Positions 1 through 8,691 of a stretch of DNA of 64,000 nucleotides are shown piece after piece. The stretch comes from Stagnihabitans sp043738565 (GTDB taxonomy: Bacteria; Pseudomonadota; Alphaproteobacteria; Rhodobacterales; Rhodobacteraceae): positions 1-64,000 of the forward strand of contig JAYUGA010000151.1 in NCBI GenBank assembly GCA_043738565.1, read 5' to 3'. The stretch's first letter is position 1. Each line of letters starts with the position of its first letter. The notes beneath the pieces are model-generated. The model ran no database searches and was not told where the DNA came from. It was given only the letters and a program-made list of their open reading frames with translations. Made by a program: the position numbers and the translations under genes.

Positions 1-886
1 TGCCATTCAGGCCATTTGTTCCGGCAAAGAACGGCTCCCATACTGCGTCCGTATGGCCCATCTGATAGGCCGCCATGTAGCGGGCGATCAGAAAGCCGAA
101 CAGTGCCAAGGCACCTACCGGCACCCGTTGCAGCCAGCTTGCCGGGTTATAGCCCCATTCGGGCGGGATATCGGGCTTGCCCATCATGCCTTCCATGCTC
201 ATCCCCGGCATCATCGGGATCAACACCGCAACCGCGATTACCAGCAGGCCCACCAGCGTGGCATTGGCATAGGCCTCTGGCAGCGGGGTCCAGAACACCA
301 GTGGTGCCAGCAGCAGCCAGCCGCCGACAAAGGCATTGCCCCATTGCGCCCAGGGATATTTCCGCTGCGCATTCGCCGACAGGTAGCCGAAGATCACGAT
401 CAACAGGCCACTTCCCACATCGTTCAGCGTCATCAATATGCTGCGGTGGGCAAACGGGGTCAGCCCGCGCTCGGCCATCACCCGCAACTGATTGGCATCG
501 GGCACGAAAGCGCTCAGATAGCCCAGCGTGAACGGTGCCGTCATCATCCAGAAGCCCAGCATGATCGCCACATAATGTGGCCACAGCATCGCGCGGTGCG
601 CGTCGCCCATCATGTCGCCCATCGCGCCGGTCGCAGCCATTGTGCCGGACATGCCAGGCATCGCATGGCCGGACATCTCCGCCATCGCGGGCGCAGCCTC
701 ACTTTTCATCGCGGGCATCGCGGCGCTTTGCGGGGCGACCGGAACCAGCGTCATGCCGCATTTCGGGCAACTGCCCGGCCCGTTCTGCCGGACTTCCGGG
801 TGCATCGGGCAAGTATAGATGGTCCCGCCTCCGGTCGCGGTGGCGGGTTTCGCGGCGGTGCCGTGGCCGGAATGATCCGTCGTCAT
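1..886 (-). CDS. Heavy-metal-binding (HMBD)/SPW-repeat membrane protein, 3' end outside window
   Basis: The 5' end is intact (ATG at 886-884) and the gene runs off the left edge after about 295 codons. Residues about 23-46 form a heavy-metal-binding domain (YTCPMHPEV then SCPKCGM), as at the N terminus of some CopA/CopB-like proteins. A Met/His/Gly-rich linker (HAMPGMSG) follows, then hydrophobic segments. One carries GGWLLLAPLVFW, the SPW-repeat signature, preceded by a conserved AHRS...LNDVGSG stretch. Proteins of this architecture often continue into a vitamin K epoxide reductase-like part, but that region lies outside the window. The start overlaps the stop of the upstream epimerase by 4 nt (ATGA), so the two are probably translated together with the aldehyde dehydrogenase. 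The role, possibly metal or thiol homeostasis in the membrane, is inferred only. Confidence 0.75.
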   Translation of the reverse strand, partial: MTTDHSGHGTAAKPATATGGGTIYTCPMHPEVRQNGPGSCPKCGMTLVPVAPQSAAMPAMKSEAAPAMAEMSGHAMPGMSGTMAATGAMGDMMGDAHRAMLWPHYVAIMLGFWMMTAPFTLGYLSAFVPDANQLRVMAERGLTPFAHRSILMTLNDVGSGLLIVIFGYLSANAQRKYPWAQWGNAFVGGWLLLAPLVFWTPLPEAYANATLVGLLVIAVAVLIPMMPGMSMEGMMGKPDIPPEWGYNPASWLQRVPVGALALFGFLIARYMAAYQMGHTDAVWEPFFAGTNGLNG

Positions 887-1986
887 TGTGCTTTCTCCTG
901 TGCCCTGGCTTGCGCATTGGCCACCATCCATTCGGCAGGCTCCAGCCCGTTTTCGCGGTAGAACCCCAGATCGTCGGCCTTCAGCGCCGCCACCATCTGC
1001 GGGATCGACTTGCGCAGCGTGTGCTGTGGCACCCAGCCCAGCATGTCCTTGGCGCGGCTCACGTCCAGCGCGTAATGGTCATTGGCCCGGTCGATCATCC
1101 ACGGCTTGATGAACGGTTTCTGCCCGAGGATCTTGTCCTCGACCCAGGCGCCGATCTTGGCCACCGGACCGGGCACCGAATAGGATTCGTAGGATTCGTC
1201 ATGGATCTGCCGCATGAACGTATGCTGCAATTCGTCATAACTCAGGGCCTCGGGTTCGCCAATCAGCAGCACGGTTTCGGGCGCGAGCTTGGCGCGCCGT
1301 TCCACCGCGCGGGCAATCGCATCCACCACGTCATCCATATGCACGTAAGACGCGCCGTGCGAGGTGGACCCGGCATACAGATGCGATTCCAGCTGGCGTT
1401 CGTAGATGCGCTGGATCTGGTGGGCGAGCGGCGGCGAATGGCAGCCGTCGTCAAAAACCCCGGCAAGGCGCAGCATCACCGTCGGCACCGCGCCACGTTC
1501 GGCGCGGATCATCGCCTCGGTCCGGACCTTGGATTCGGGGTAGGCCCAGGTCGGACCAATTGGCCAGTCCTCGTTGAAGAATATCCCCGGCTCGCCCGGC
1601 TTGTGCACCAGCATTGTGCTGGAAAACAGGAATTGCTGCAGCTCGAACGCGGCTTTCAAGCCCAGCAACAGTCGCCTTGTGCCGTTCACCGTCACCGTGT
1701 CATAGCGCGGGTCGGGCTTGCCGGAGAAATCGTAAAACGCCGCCAGATGGACCACCGAGGCCACCCGCGACCCGTGATGCGCCAGCAGTACCTTCAACCC
1801 CTCGCTGACACTTTGATCCGAGGTGATATCGACCGGAATCCGGGTGCAGCCCTCTGGCGGGTTTTCCTCGGCCTTGCTGTCGAAGCCCACCACGTTGGTG
1901 TAGGTCTTGCGTAACTCGCGCATGACGGCCGATCCGATCCGGCCATTCGATCCGGTGATCAGGATGATATCGCCTTCTGGTTTCAT
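883..1986 (-). CDS. NAD-dependent epimerase/dehydratase (extended SDR)
   Basis: 367 aa. The N terminus carries the Rossmann motif ITGSNGRIGSAV (TGxxGxxG), with a domain typical of extended short-chain dehydrogenases. The catalytic YxxxK appears as YPESK near residue 150. The sequence fits UDP-sugar epimerase/dehydratase-like enzymes, but the substrate cannot be read from it. The start ATG overlaps the stop of the aldehyde dehydrogenase gene by 4 nt, and its stop overlaps the start of the SPW/HMBD gene by 4 nt, so three genes form one leftward operon. The upstream member is broken by a stop codon, so polarity could lower expression here. Family assignment is secure; function is open. Confidence 0.85.
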   Translation of the reverse strand: MKPEGDIILITGSNGRIGSAVMRELRKTYTNVVGFDSKAEENPPEGCTRIPVDITSDQSVSEGLKVLLAHHGSRVASVVHLAAFYDFSGKPDPRYDTVTVNGTRRLLLGLKAAFELQQFLFSSTMLVHKPGEPGIFFNEDWPIGPTWAYPESKVRTEAMIRAERGAVPTVMLRLAGVFDDGCHSPPLAHQIQRIYERQLESHLYAGSTSHGASYVHMDDVVDAIARAVERRAKLAPETVLLIGEPEALSYDELQHTFMRQIHDESYESYSVPGPVAKIGAWVEDKILGQKPFIKPWMIDRANDHYALDVSRAKDMLGWVPQHTLRKSIPQMVAALKADDLGFYRENGLEPAEWMVANAQARAQEKAQ

Positions 1987-3449
1987 ACGGTTTCTCCTGC
2001 GGGTTCTTCCGATTCTGTTGGCAGGATAACCGCAATCGCAGGCGCTTCCACCCCGGAAATGCGCACCAGCTTTCTGTTGACGAACTGCTGGATGCCCATA
2101 TCGCCCAACTCGCGGCCGTAACCCGAGGTCTTGACCCCGCCAAACGGCAGATCGGCATCGGCCCAGTCGAGATTGTTGACGAACATCATGCCGGTCTCGA
2201 TCCGGCTGGCCACCCGCTTGCCGCGCGCGATGTCTTTGGTGAACACCGACCCGCCAAGCCCGAAATCGGAATCATTGGCCAGGGCAATCGCCGCCGCCTC
2301 ATCCTTGACCCGGAAAAACAGCTCCACTGGTCCGAAGAATTCCTCGCGGTAGGCCGGATTGTCCGGGGTAACGCCGGTCAGGATGGTCGGTTCCATATAC
2401 GACCCGGCCCGCGCGATCCGCTTGCCGCCCAGCGCCAGTTTCGCGCCCTTGGCCACCGCGCCATCGACCTGTTTCAGCAGTTGCACCAACGCAGCCTCGG
2501 TGGACAGTGGCCCCAGCGTCGTGGCCTCGTCCACGGGATCGCCCGGCTTCAGCGCCACCAAAGCGGCACGGAACCCCGCCAGAAACCTGTCAGCCAGCGC
2601 CTCGACCACGATGAAGCGTTTGGCGGCCACGCAGGTCTGCCCGTCGTTGTACATCCGGCCCCACACCGCCTAGCGCAGGGCGTGGTCCAGATCGGCGTCT
2701 TCGAGCACGATGAAGGCATCGCTCCCGCCGAGTTCCAGCGACGACGGTTTGAGGTTCTGCCCCGCCCGCGCCGCGATCTTGCGCCCCGCCGCCGCCGAAC
2801 CGGTCAGCGCCACCCCCTTGACGCGCGGATCATCGATGACCGCATCGGCCTGATCGTAGGAGATCAGCAGGTTGATATACAGCCCCGCCGGTGCCCCGGC
2901 CTCGGCCCACAAAGCCTCGAACGCGATGGCGCATTGCGGCACGTTGCCCGCATGTTTGACCATCAGCACATTGCCCGCCATCAGATGCGGGCCAGCCACC
3001 CGGGCCAGTTGGTAATAGGGAAAATTCCACGGCTCGACCGCGAAAATCACGCCAATCGGGCTGCTTTCCATATGCGCCGCGCCCTTGGCCGGATGCAGCG
3101 CGACCGGGGCCAGAAAGCGTTCGGCGTTCTTGGCATAGTAGCTCAGGATCGTCGAACTGAACGCCGCCTCGCCGTGCGCATCGGCAATGCGCTTGCCCAT
3201 TTCCCGCGTCATGGTGCGGGCAAGGGTTTCCTGATGTTCCAGCATCAACGCCGCGACCCGGGTCACGATCGCCGCTCGTTCGGCATAGGATTTGCCGCGC
3301 CAGACAGTAAAGCAGCCGGTCGTCGCAGCCAGCTTCGCCTCAAGCTGTTGATCAGATAACTCGGGGAAGGTTTTACGCAAGGTGCCCGTGGCGGGGTTAA
3401 TGCTTTGATAAGGCAGGGTTTTAGTCTCCTTATACTCGCAAGACCTCAA
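1983..3449 (-). pseudogene. NAD(P)-dependent succinate-semialdehyde dehydrogenase, interrupted by in-frame TAG
   Basis: Two consecutive frames in the same phase encode one aldehyde dehydrogenase of about 475 aa. The first part (to 2670) holds the cofactor-binding VEPWNFPYYQ region and the catalytic-Glu motif LELGGSDAF. The second (from 2666) holds the catalytic Cys in NDGQTCVAAKRF and the C-terminal PFGGVKTSGYGRELG. They are separated only by a TAG at 2667-2669, where the family has Gln or a similar residue (ALR-stop-AVWGRM), as expected from CAG to TAG. The natural N terminus, LPYQSINPATG, begins with CTG at 3416-3414, 9 nt after an AAGGAG Shine-Dalgarno; related proteins usually start MPYQS, so the start codon may also be mutated. 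Sequencing error is the alternative. The gene overlaps the epimerase start. Confidence 0.85.
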
Positions 3450-3979
3450 ATGAAGCCCGGGCGGTCTGCGGGTCTAGCTGATATAAACGCGCTTCGCCGC
3501 AGCTTGTTACAGCCCGCTTCGCGTTTGAGCGGATGCAGTCGATGCCCCCACCCGACATCATTGAATGTGCCAAAGTGGTTTCGCTATTCCAACCGCCTTC
3601 CTTGCTGACCCGAACGTGGCTTGCGGTTGTTTGTCGGGTCCGACTTTTCAGTGAGATACAGGGAGGATGTCATTGCGGTTGCGATTCCGCGACCGGAGCT
3701 TGACACGGCTAGGCTTCGGTTTGCGACGGGGCGGTGCCGGGATGCGTCGGCGGCGCGGGCGGGCACCAGACCAAAGGAAGTCTGGGCATCCCCGGCAACA
3801 TCAGCCTGTCGGCCTCGCCGCCCTATTCCCCGGAACTGGACCCGGTCGCAGACATCTGGCAATACCTGCGCTCAGCGCAACAGCTTCGGGTTTTCCTGTG
3901 TGCATTTGTTGGTCAGGTTGACCGTGCTGCGGGTTGAGCGCAACCAACCACGACCCGGAACGCAGGCCCCACACGGCGC
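3450..3979. other. 530-nt gene-poor spacer with an IS relic
   Basis: Between the broken aldehyde dehydrogenase and the acyltransferase there is no intact gene. The only recognisable content is the IS630-type transposase relic near 3734-3937. The remainder has no coding signal on either strand that I can support and no clear hairpin terminator. Confidence 0.6.
3734..3937 (+). mobile_element. IS630-family transposase C-terminal relic
   Basis: A 67-codon frame contains GAGGHQTKGSLGIPGNIS followed by SPPYSPELDPVADIWQYLRS. This matches the end of the IS630 DDE domain, where the PPYSPELNPVE-type motif carries the last catalytic Glu and the WQYLR segment follows. Here the Glu position after ELDPV is Ala (VADIWQ), so even this block is degenerate. 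Upstream sequence falls into other frames with stops and no inverted terminal repeats are evident. It is a dead fragment of an insertion sequence beside the integrase relic and tRNA, suggesting this corner was once mobile. Confidence 0.75.
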
Positions 3980-5068
3980 TCAGCGGCGGACCATCGTGGC
4001 GATCATCCGGCGCCATGCCGCAGTGCGCCGTTCCGTGACCGACCCGAACGCGATGATCAGCAGCAGGATGACCACGCCCAGCAACAGGGCCGTAACTTCG
4101 TCGCCGGGCCGGTATTGATAGAACCGGCTCGCCAGTTGTTGCAGCGGGCGGTGGAACAGATAGATCGAAAACGTATAGCCTGCCGCCCAGGTCAGCGGCT
4201 TGCCGCATCGCACCAGCACGGAACGCGGTCCGAACTGCAACTGCCGCGCCGCGATGATCATCGCGGCCACAAGGACGGCATAGATGTAATAACTCAGAAA
4301 CTCCCTTGAATGGGCCAGCAACGACATCCCGGGCAACACTTTGGCCAGATAGTACGAAACCCGTCCGGGCATTTGGGCGAGGGCCAGACCAAACAACAGG
4401 CCGGACGCCAGGATCAGCCCTATCCAGGCCTTGGTGCGGTTGGAAAATTGCAGTTGCGGGCGGCGGGCGAGCTCCACGCCGATCCACCAGCACGGCAGCA
4501 ACAGCAGGATCCTGGGCCCCGCCAGCAGGCAGACCAGCGTGGTGGCCACCAAGCGCTTTCGCCCGGTGAAAAACGTCAGAACCGCATAAATCGCGTAGTA
4601 GAAAACCTCGTAGTTCATCGACCAGAACGGGCCATCCCAAGGCACTTCGACCGACGCGAACCAGTCTTCGGCCTGAAAAGTCAACACCACCGGCAGCCGC
4701 CACCACTGCCCCCAATCCCGTGCGAAAGCCGCCAGTTCCGACGGTCCCTGTGATGCGGCATAGCCACCGGCCAGACCGACGCTCAGCAGCAGCGCGGGCA
4801 GCACGACAGAATAGATCCGCGCCGAGCGGCGGATGAAGTACTGGCGCAGTCCTGCGGGCCTCGCGGTTGTCGACTCGATGATATAGCCCGACAGCACGAA
4901 AAACACGATTACCGCTGCGGGGGCCAGTTCCAGCAATCCCGCCATCGGTGCAATCAGCCCCGACACCTGAGCGTGGGTGAGCATCACGATTACTGCAGAC
5001 GTGACGCGGACCAAATCCAGAAAAATCGACAGGCCAGGTTCTATGGGTCGATCCATGCGGTTTGCCAC
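3980..5068 (-). CDS. Acyltransferase family 3 membrane protein
   Basis: About 362 aa with many hydrophobic segments. The N-terminal FLDLVRVTSAVIVMLTHA matches the OafA/NodX/ExoZ-type acyltransferase-3 fold with its conserved His. FFVLSGYII, also typical of the family, follows, and then a long series of membrane helices. Members transfer acetyl or succinyl groups to surface polysaccharides or lipids; the substrate is unknown here. The longest reading starts with GTG at 5068; an ATG at 5056 is a plausible alternative and neither has a strong Shine-Dalgarno. It stands alone between an IS relic and an integrase relic next to a tRNA, the place where horizontally acquired surface-modification genes are often found. 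Confidence 0.8.
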   Translation of the reverse strand: MANRMDRPIEPGLSIFLDLVRVTSAVIVMLTHAQVSGLIAPMAGLLELAPAAVIVFFVLSGYIIESTTARPAGLRQYFIRRSARIYSVVLPALLLSVGLAGGYAASQGPSELAAFARDWGQWWRLPVVLTFQAEDWFASVEVPWDGPFWSMNYEVFYYAIYAVLTFFTGRKRLVATTLVCLLAGPRILLLLPCWWIGVELARRPQLQFSNRTKAWIGLILASGLLFGLALAQMPGRVSYYLAKVLPGMSLLAHSREFLSYYIYAVLVAAMIIAARQLQFGPRSVLVRCGKPLTWAAGYTFSIYLFHRPLQQLASRFYQYRPGDEVTALLLGVVILLLIIAFGSVTERRTAAWRRMIATMVRR

Positions 5069-5212
5069 GCTATCCCACGCCGTGTTCTGTCATGCCTTGC
5101 AATGTCAGATCAGAGTAGACGGAACAGAGTCCATAGTCCATTCGTCCTGCGCGAATGCCGCCCGGCTGGATCAGTGAACCGCGCCGAGGGTCGCGCCGGT
5201 GAATGACCTCGG

Positions 5213-5279
5213 CTTTGAACAGATCATTGGGCTTCGCTTTCGGCTGCAACGCTCGAATCGCGGCGTCTGTCAGGCGCAT
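5213..5279 (-). pseudogene. Tyrosine integrase N-terminal relic
   Basis: From an ATG at 5279 the frame reads MRLTDAAIRALQPKAKPNDL followed by F, the characteristic first 21 residues of DUF4102-type phage/island integrases (LTDxAIRxxKPxxKPxxL). Homology then stops and the frame continues into unrelated sequence up to about 5070. It lies 165 nt beyond the 3' end of tRNA-Met and points away from it, the usual arrangement of an integrase beside its tRNA attachment site. It is therefore probably the scar of an excised or eroded genomic island. Confidence 0.65.
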
Positions 5280-5443
5280 CGTTGGGGGGGTGCATTTTTC
5301 GGGTTTTCCCGTTGCGCCCGGGAAACTCCCGGACTTGGGGTGCCGCAGCGGAGCCTGTCGGACAGTACCGGGCAAATCGACCTGGCAAATCAATTATCCT
5401 ACCGAGATTTCCGGATCTTGTCCGATGATGTCGGATGTGAATG

Positions 5444-5520
5444 TGGTGGCGAGGGGGGGACTCGAACCCCCGACCCCGTGATTATGAGTCACGTGCTCTA
5501 ACCAGCTGAGCTACCTAGCC
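5444..5520 (-). tRNA. tRNA-Met (CAT), elongator type, acceptor-stem mismatch
   Basis: 77 nt including the encoded CCA. Visible parts are the 5' arm GGCTAGG, D arm GCTCAGCTGGTTAGAGC, anticodon stem-loop with CTCATAA (anticodon CAT), T arm GGGGGTTCGAGTCCCCC, and the 3' end CCTCGCC-A-CCA. All stems pair except acceptor position 4-69, which is T opposite C. The overall sequence resembles elongator tRNA-Met (GGCTA...GGGGTC) rather than initiator tRNA, whose first pair is mismatched, and rather than tRNA-Ile2. The mismatch lies in the 3' portion that integrating elements normally duplicate, and an integrase relic sits just downstream. Confidence 0.93.
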
Positions 5521-5601
5521 ACTTCGCCGGGGTGGTAGTGGACGGGGTGTGGAGCGTCAAGGCGGAATCGTCTGGCTTGACGGGTCCGGGGGGCGGATGC
5601 G

Positions 5602-6162
5602 TCAGACCGGCCGCAGGCCAGTCTGGAAGGTGGTGATCTCTGCCACCAGATCACCCGTCGGCCGGTTGCCATCCATCCAGCCGCAGAACCGGGGCAGGCA
5701 GGGTGGCCAGCCAGGCCTCGTGGCGTCGCAAGCTGCGGCCGGTAAAAGCAGGGTCATCATAGCCGGTGGCCCAGGCCATGAAATCCGCGTGGCTTTGGTG
5801 CTGCTGCCCGCCTGGGGCGATGGCGGCACCGATCCGCAGCGCCTCGCGCCGCCGCAGTCGCGCCAGACGGTGGACGGGGTCAAGGTGCAGGAATACCACC
5901 AGATCAAACGATCCTGCAAAGGGCTCGCCCCAGCCCATCACGCTGTTGGACGATACCCAGGCCTTGCGCAGCAGGAACATTCTGGCCACCAGATCCAGCC
6001 GCTCTGCCACGTCGCGCTTCACGGTGTAGGGCGGATCGGTGGGTCGCCAGAAATAGTCGTCGCTGTCGTGGAACCGCACCGACCACACCCGGCCGCCGCC
6101 CGCCCGAGGGTTGAGGTGCCGGACCCGCTGGCCCCGACGATAGGCTGGCGGCATGGCTTCAT
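5602..6162 (-). pseudogene. P-loop adenylate kinase-like ATPase, at least two frameshifts
   Basis: From ATG at 6162 one frame reads MKPCRQPIVGASGSGTSTLG, a clear Walker A. The sequence then continues in another frame with RFHDSDDYFWRPTDPPY, GYDDPAFTGRSLRRHEAW and APVLRLDG, the body of a known nucleotide-kinase-like family. The first shift lies around 6085-6100. Near 5670 the coding frame breaks again because GGAT is duplicated in tandem (CTGGATGGATGGC): removing 4 bp restores LDGNRPTGDLVAEI and the end TGLRPV. No single frame contains both the P-loop and the rest, so the gene is inactive unless the sequence is wrong in two places. Confidence 0.8.
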
Positions 6163-6223
6163 GGCCGCAGGGCAAAGCGGACGTCAGGGCGGCTGTCAAG
6201 ATCAGCCGCCACGGCCCGAGGCG

Positions 6224-8236
6224 TCAATGCGCCACCCTGGGCCGACCCGAGGCGGTGGCGCTGACCATCGCTTCGATGAACATCTTCTGGCCCTCGACCA
6301 TAGGGCCGCTGATGTCGCGGGTGACGACGACACGCAAATCCTCCGCCCCGGCGGCGCGCGCCCGCGTCCGGGCTTCGGCCACCACCGAGGCCTCCATCAC
6401 CTCCATCGCGGCCTCGGGGCTGGCAAAGGTCTGCAACCCACTCGGCAGATGCGCGGTAAAGCGCCCCTCGCCGGGGCTCGACACCAGACCCTGCGCCCGC
6501 TGGCTGACCTGCCCGACCACGGCACCAATCGCATTGGCGACCCCGGCATGGTCCGGCAGGATCATCTCGCAGCCCAGAATATCGCCCACCGCGCCATAAT
6601 AGCTCGCAGCCGAGGCACCCAGACCGATCACCGGCACACCCAGCCGGGTGGTCAGTTCCACCACGCCCCGGTGCCGCCGCAGCCCGGCTTGAGTCAGCGG
6701 GTGCCGCGCCAGCACCTCTGGCGGGGTGCCGTCGAAATTGCCGTCCTCGTCGAACGCCGCCTCCAGCAGGCAATCCACCGTCTGCGCGGTCAACTGGTCG
6801 ATGATCCCTTGCGCCAGACTGGCGGCATCCGGCGCAAACCGCTCGCCCGAGCCATTGCGCCGCCGCGCCAGCAGCCGCACCGCCTTTTCGGCGGCCACGC
6901 CATCCCAGCCTGCCTGCCGCCCCAGCACATGGCTGGCGTCCGAAGGTGTCACGCCCGACACCATCACCAGCCCCCGCGCTACCAGCCGCTCCATCGCCGC
7001 CACTTCCAGCCGTGAGGTCAGGGCAGCGGCCAGTGGCATCGGCTTCCCCACCCGCGCCAGCACCGCCGCCTCGCGCGTGGAAAGCCCGCCCGTCTGCGCC
7101 GCGACCATGCCCGTCACCCCAACCACGAACCGCCCGTCGAATTCGCCGGACGCCTCGTTGGACAAGGCGCGGTCCAGCGTCGCATGCACCATCTCGCCAT
7201 GCTCCACCGCCAGAAGCGAAACCGGGATCAGCCGCCGGGGCCCCAGCCGCAACGCGCCCTTCAGCCCTTCGGCCAAGAGCCGCACCTCGCTGTCGCCGCC
7301 AAGGCCGGTGGTGCGCATCGCCACCGCCTCGACCATCGTGCGAAAGCCGCCGACGCGGGCACCTTCCGGGTCAATTTCCGGCAAGCCGCCGCGCAGCAGC
7401 GCCACATCGGTCGTGGTGCCGCCAATGTCGCTGACCAGCGCATCCGCCGCCCCGGTCAGCCAGCGGGCCCCGACGATGCTGGCCGCAGGACCGCTCAGGA
7501 TCGTCTCGATCGGCCGTTCCCGCACCATCGCCGCAGAGATCAGCGCCCCATCGCCGCGCACCACCATCAGCGGGGCTGCAATGCCGATGGCAACCAGATG
7601 ACTCTCACAAGCCGCGACCAGCCGATCAATCATCCCGATCAGCCGGGCATTCAGCACCGCCGTCAGCGCCCGTTTCGGCCCGTTCAACTGCGCCGACAAT
7701 TCGTGCGAACAGGTGACAGGCCGCCCGGTGATCCGCCGGATCAGATCGCGGGCCGCGACCTCATGCGCCGGGTTGCGGGTGGCAAAACGGGCGGCGACGG
7801 CAAAGCCCATGACCTGATCGCGCAGCTCCGCCACCTCGCGCTCCAGGGCCACAAGGTCCAGCGCCTCGGCCTCGGTGCCGGCATGGCTATGGCCGCCATC
7901 CAGCAGAATGACCGGATCGCCCTTCAGCGCCTCTGTCAAACCGCCACGCTCCAGATCGCCGGGATCAAAGCCGATGAAGACCAGTGCTATCCGCCCGCCC
8001 TGGCCTTCGACCAGCGCATTGGTGGCCAAAGTGGTGGACAGCGACACCAGCGCCACCTGTGCCGCCGCAATCCCCGCCCCCGCCAGCGCCGCATCCACCG
8101 CCCGGCCGATGCCCAGCGCCAGATCGCCCCGCGTGGTCAGGGACTTGGCCGAGCCGATGACGGCATCCGCCGCCTCGTCCAGGATCACCGCATCGGTATA
8201 GGTGCCGCCGGTATCGACACCCAGAAAGTAAGCCAT
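6224..8236 (-). CDS. Hydantoinase/oxoprolinase family protein
   Basis: 670 aa from ATG 8236 (MAYFLGVDTGGTYTDAVILD). An upstream in-frame ATG at 8269 is possible, but the N-terminal DTGGTxTD phosphate-binding motif normally lies within the first 15 residues. Further landmarks are STTLATNALVEG near residue 65, SGPAASIVGARWLTG and VSDIGGTTTDVALLRGG in the central ASKHA domain, and a GLGASAASYYGAVG segment near the C terminus. The family includes ATP-dependent 5-oxoprolinases, N-methylhydantoinases and acetone carboxylase subunits. This single-chain form, without an adjacent HyuB partner, cannot be assigned a substrate. The downstream gene is the broken P-loop ATPase. Confidence 0.88.
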   Translation of the reverse strand: MAYFLGVDTGGTYTDAVILDEAADAVIGSAKSLTTRGDLALGIGRAVDAALAGAGIAAAQVALVSLSTTLATNALVEGQGGRIALVFIGFDPGDLERGGLTEALKGDPVILLDGGHSHAGTEAEALDLVALEREVAELRDQVMGFAVAARFATRNPAHEVAARDLIRRITGRPVTCSHELSAQLNGPKRALTAVLNARLIGMIDRLVAACESHLVAIGIAAPLMVVRGDGALISAAMVRERPIETILSGPAASIVGARWLTGAADALVSDIGGTTTDVALLRGGLPEIDPEGARVGGFRTMVEAVAMRTTGLGGDSEVRLLAEGLKGALRLGPRRLIPVSLLAVEHGEMVHATLDRALSNEASGEFDGRFVVGVTGMVAAQTGGLSTREAAVLARVGKPMPLAAALTSRLEVAAMERLVARGLVMVSGVTPSDASHVLGRQAGWDGVAAEKAVRLLARRRNGSGERFAPDAASLAQGIIDQLTAQTVDCLLEAAFDEDGNFDGTPPEVLARHPLTQAGLRRHRGVVELTTRLGVPVIGLGASAASYYGAVGDILGCEMILPDHAGVANAIGAVVGQVSQRAQGLVSSPGEGRFTAHLPSGLQTFASPEAAMEVMEASVVAEARTRARAAGAEDLRVVVTRDISGPMVEGQKMFIEAMVSATASGRPRVAH

Positions 8237-8354
8237 GTCCCGCAGTCCCTTGTTCTTTTGCACTGACATACGGCGGCTTGGTGGCAAGGTCACGCCCCCG
8301 CGCGACCTATTTTCGTCGGTGCAGGGCAACGGCAGCCGCCCGGCGCAACCCAAG

Positions 8355-8382
8355 GTAAGGTGCGTCCTATGACGCACCTTAC
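8355..8382. repeat. 28-bp palindromic repeat, copy 1
   Basis: Perfect inverted repeat: GTAAGGTGCGTC, loop CTAT, GACGCACCTTAC. A second copy lies at 26233-26262 with one arm mismatch. It abuts the truncated PAP2 reading frame, suggesting a REP-like element at a deletion junction. Confidence 0.85.
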
Positions 8383-8384
8383 TT

Positions 8385-8672
8385 ATGGCCGGTGCCGCTG
8401 ATGCCTCGAGTGCGGACTGGTCGTTTCCCTCTGACCATGCCACCGCCGTGGTTAGCATCGTTGCGGTCTTCCTGCTGCAACGCCTGCCGCATCGCGCTTT
8501 GGTTCTGGCGGTGCTGGCCGCGCTGATCTGCCTGTCGCGGGTCTATGTCGGCACCCATTATGTCTCCGATATCTTGGGCGGCGCGGCGACCGGCCTTGCT
8601 GCGGCGGTCATCACCAAATTCGCCTACCGCGAAGGCAGCCGTCTCGACCGCTTTGTGACCGCGATCCTCTGA
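8385..8672 (+). pseudogene. PAP2-superfamily phosphatase, N-terminally truncated
   Basis: 95 codons. The second and third phosphatase signatures are present: FPSDHATAVVS (SxxxH) and SRVYVGTHYVSDILGG (SRxxxGxHxxxD). The first signature (KxxxxxxRP) and the N-terminal membrane helices are missing. Homology begins only at DWSFPSDHA, ten codons after the ATG at 8385. The 28-bp palindrome at 8355-8382 sits directly upstream, where the missing half should be. A complete PAP2 protein is about 200 aa or more, so this is a remnant. It converges with rpoN, with 19 nt between them. Confidence 0.8.
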
Positions 8673-8691
8673 CCGCAGGGTCAGGGCATGC

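Noticed and set aside
1983..3449. Amber suppression or recoding of TAG
   Set aside because: TAG is used as a normal stop in this window (tolR, the Hint gene), so general readthrough would be harmful; no pyl genes or suppressor tRNA were seen.
3450..5443. Intact prophage or genomic island
   Set aside because: Only short relics of a transposase and an integrase remain; no structural phage genes or paired attachment repeats were found.
5444..5520. tRNA-Ile2 (CAT, lysidine-modified)
   Set aside because: The 5' GGCTA start, GGTTAGAGCAC arm and GGGGTC variable region fit elongator Met better than Ile2, although the anticodon loop is the same.
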